A stretch of 64,000 nucleotides of DNA, taken from contig SUZJ01000003.1 in NCBI GenBank assembly GCA_015059945.1, forward strand, positions 62,001 through 126,000. The letters run 5' to 3'. This DNA is from Rikenellaceae bacterium. Its GTDB lineage: Bacteria > Bacteroidota > Bacteroidia > Bacteroidales > Rikenellaceae. The notes beneath the pieces were generated by a model. It was not told the DNA's origin. It did no database searches and worked only from the letters and a program-made list of their open reading frames with translations. How positions within the stretch are numbered: position 1 is the first letter of the stretch; every line of letters begins with the position of its first letter. Positions 62,227 to 64,000 of this stretch are shown piece after piece. The position numbers and the translations under genes are program-made.

Positions 62227-62301
62227 AACTTTAAGTTTTTATTTGTAAAACGAATGAATAATCTAACTAACCATTCTGCCGAAGGTTTTCTTTTCGGACT
62301 G

Positions 62302-62309
62302 CAAATATA
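62302..62309 (-). promoter_or_regulatory. Bacteroidetes -7 box (TATATTTG) for the HU gene
   Basis: On the minus strand, TATATTTG followed by CAG lies about 75 nt before the HU ATG. The -33 element is not at the usual spacing. Confidence 0.5.
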
Positions 62310-62511
62310 CACTATTATTCGGTTAATTTACAACAAACTAACGAAATTTTTGCAATTTTTTTACCCTGCAAGGGGCCAACCCTGCCCGCCTACACAGGTT
62401 TTTGCTCAACTTTCGTGCCCCACGGATGTTCATTTTTGCACCAACCCTCTACCCCAACACCACACCAAGAATGAAAATATGGACATAAATATAAAAAATA
62501 GGTGCAAAAAA

Positions 62512-62542
62512 TTTGTTCTCCACAAAAAAAAGTGTACTTTTA
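62512..62542 (+). promoter_or_regulatory. Promoter of the WG-repeat gene with GTGTA-N4-TACAC palindrome
   Basis: TTTG at 62512-62515 and TACTTTTA at 62535-62542 are separated by 19 nt. GTGTA-CTTT-TACAC (62532-62545) overlaps the -7 box as in the gyrA promoter, and the sequence before it (CACAAAAAAA) is also shared. The rest of the 431-bp gap shows no gene. Confidence 0.65.
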
Positions 62543-62657
62543 CACTTAACTACACACACGCTCTGTGGCCACTCCGACTAACCCAACCACACCTTGTGGC
62601 CGCCATCAGCGAATACAAACAAACACAAAATACTAACAACAAACACATTACGGACCT

Positions 62658-64000
62658 ATGAAGAAGGTATTACTTATTTTGGTTTCGGCTCTGTTGTGCC
62701 TTGCAGCTACCGCTCAGGACCTCACTCCTAAGAAAAACGCTCGCGGCAAATGGGGCTATGTAGACAACAAAGACAACTGGCTCATCAAAGCCCGCTACGA
62801 CATCGCCGAAGAGTTTGGCCCCGACGGATTGGCCAAAGTGCAGAAAGATGGCGAGTGGGGCTTTGTTAACAAAGCGGGCCGCGAGGTGGTTAAACCCAAA
62901 TACGACGAGGTCAGCTACTACACCATCGAGGGCCTCTCGTATGTCAAGAACAAAGACAAATGGGGACTGGTAGACCGCGAGGGTAAAGTGGTTGCCAAGG
63001 TTAAGTATGACGAAATCGGTAAATTCTCTGAGACCGGTGCCGCTCTGGTGCGTATCAACGACAAGTATGGTATGATCAACATCGAGGGCGACGAGATTAT
63101 CAAGGTTAAATACCAAGAGGTTACCGACTTTGCCGAGAATGGTCTGGCTTGGATTAAGCTCAAAGACAAATGGGGTCTGCTCAACCGCGATGGCAAAATC
63201 ATTGCCAAACCCCGCTATGACGAGGCCGGTGTATTCGGCAATGGCGGCACCGCAAAGGTTAAAGAGGATGGCCTCTATGGTATCATCTCGCTCACCGGTA
63301 AGGTGATTGTTCGCCCCAACTACGACGAGATTGGCGAGTTCAGCGAGGAGGGCCTGGCTTGGACCACCAAAGAGGGCCTCTATGGTCTGATTAACGTAAC
63401 CGGCAAAAAGCTCACCGACAACAAGTTCGACGAGTATGGCGAGTGGAGCGAGACCGGCTCATCGCGCGTACGCATCGGCTCGAAGTGGGGTATGATTAAC
63501 AAAGATGGTAAAGAGGTACTGAAAGTTACCTACGACGAGATTGGCCCCTTCAACGAGATGGGTATCGCTCAGTTGCGTATCGACGACCTCTATGGTCTGG
63601 CCGACTTCAATGGTCGCCTGCTGACCAACATCAAATACAACGAGATTTTTGGTTTCGAGGGCGGCTTCGCAAAAGTACGCGTGGGCGACCTCTATGGTAT
63701 TATCGACACCAGCGGTCGCGAGGTTGCCAAGGCGCAGTACGCTTCGTTCGAGCCCTATGCTATGAACGGCCTGGCAAAGGTTACCACCCCCGAGGGTTTC
63801 ATCGGTTGGGTTGATCGCAATGGTAAAGAGATTGTACCCGTAATCAACACCGAGGTTGGCGAGTGGACCGAGGATGGCCTGAACTGGATTAAACAGGGCG
63901 AGCTGTACGGCTGGATTGACGTAAACGGCGAGTTCTTGACCAAAGTTATCTACAACGCCATTTGGCCCTTCGAGGCTAACAATCTGGCCAAAGTACAGTT
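62658..64000 (+). CDS. Secreted WG-repeat protein (partial, right edge)
   Basis: The ATG 62658 starts a signal peptide (LCLAATAQ) and then about nine or ten WG repeats of about 45 residues. Each has the pattern (K/G)WG(Y/L)(V/I)(D/N), G-(K/R), Y-DE-(I/V), with D/E-F at the end (GKWGYVDNKDNWLIKARYDI; DKWGLVDREGKVVAKVKYDE). Such repeats (WG_beta_rep family) form beta-rich solenoid surfaces, probably for binding. The frame stays open to the window edge at residue 447. Function unknown; it has its own promoter with a palindrome shared with gyrA. Confidence 0.88.
   Translation, partial: MKKVLLILVSALLCLAATAQDLTPKKNARGKWGYVDNKDNWLIKARYDIAEEFGPDGLAKVQKDGEWGFVNKAGREVVKPKYDEVSYYTIEGLSYVKNKDKWGLVDREGKVVAKVKYDEIGKFSETGAALVRINDKYGMINIEGDEIIKVKYQEVTDFAENGLAWIKLKDKWGLLNRDGKIIAKPRYDEAGVFGNGGTAKVKEDGLYGIISLTGKVIVRPNYDEIGEFSEEGLAWTTKEGLYGLINVTGKKLTDNKFDEYGEWSETGSSRVRIGSKWGMINKDGKEVLKVTYDEIGPFNEMGIAQLRIDDLYGLADFNGRLLTNIKYNEIFGFEGGFAKVRVGDLYGIIDTSGREVAKAQYASFEPYAMNGLAKVTTPEGFIGWVDRNGKEIVPVINTEVGEWTEDGLNWIKQGELYGWIDVNGEFLTKVIYNAIWPFEANNLAKVQ

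Overview
The window looks like a chromosomal segment of a Bacteroidales bacterium, probably Alistipes/Rikenellaceae-like (the genus is an inference). The signs are a MurF-alanine racemase fusion, promoters of the Bacteroidetes type (TTTG, about 19 nt, TAnnTTTG), LptC/LptD/BamD/LolA-type envelope genes, a 31-residue basic COX24-like protein, a short ribosome hibernation factor, an omega subunit downstream of BamD, and moderately GC-rich coding sequence with AT-rich intergenic DNA. Almost everything is housekeeping or envelope biology. I see no prophage, insertion sequence, CRISPR array, rRNA or tRNA.

Layout. 1-1390: LptD (minus, cut by the left edge), divergent from a secreted cell-wall amidase. 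2.7-10.5 kb: two M3 metallopeptidase lipoproteins in opposite orientation bracketing murF-alr and rsmI. 10.5-26.6 kb: fabD (minus), then a plus-strand series plsC, parE, parC, aroK, murI, ftsK, lolA, gyrA and a secreted TPR protein, which joins DNA topology, chromosome segregation and envelope synthesis. 26.6-30.8 kb: MATE exporter, an unknown protein and a secreted glucosaminidase (minus), then a GT9 heptosyltransferase-like gene (plus). 30.9-38.1 kb: a probable small RNA with its own promoter and terminator, then a tetR-tolC-adaptor-RND-PII-like efflux operon.

38.1-39.7 kb is the accessory-looking part. It holds a promoter, a 29-codon ORF containing a run of nine G, an RNA hairpin, a 42-residue peptide with a Gly-Gly motif, hpf, and a DUF559 nuclease-like gene flanked by two 156-bp direct repeats with inverted ends. 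39.7-48.5 kb: a tyrosine recombinase, bamD-rpoZ, recN, an alpha/beta-hydrolase-like protein with a charged Ala/Lys/Glu tail, a zinc-ribbon coiled-coil protein, a Nif3-like protein, a MerR regulator and a stand-alone riboflavin kinase.

48.6-56.4 kb: a minus-strand outer-membrane biogenesis cluster (beta-barrel, TPR, LptC, DUF21/CBS protein, PpiD, DUF3467) with a good promoter at its head. 56.4-62.3 kb: mfd, rng, the COX24-like protein and HU (minus). 62.7-64 kb: a secreted WG-repeat protein cut by the right edge. The features most worth following up are the small RNA, the two small ORFs around 38.2-38.5 kb, the repeat/DUF559 unit, and a palindrome shared by the gyrA and WG-protein promoters.
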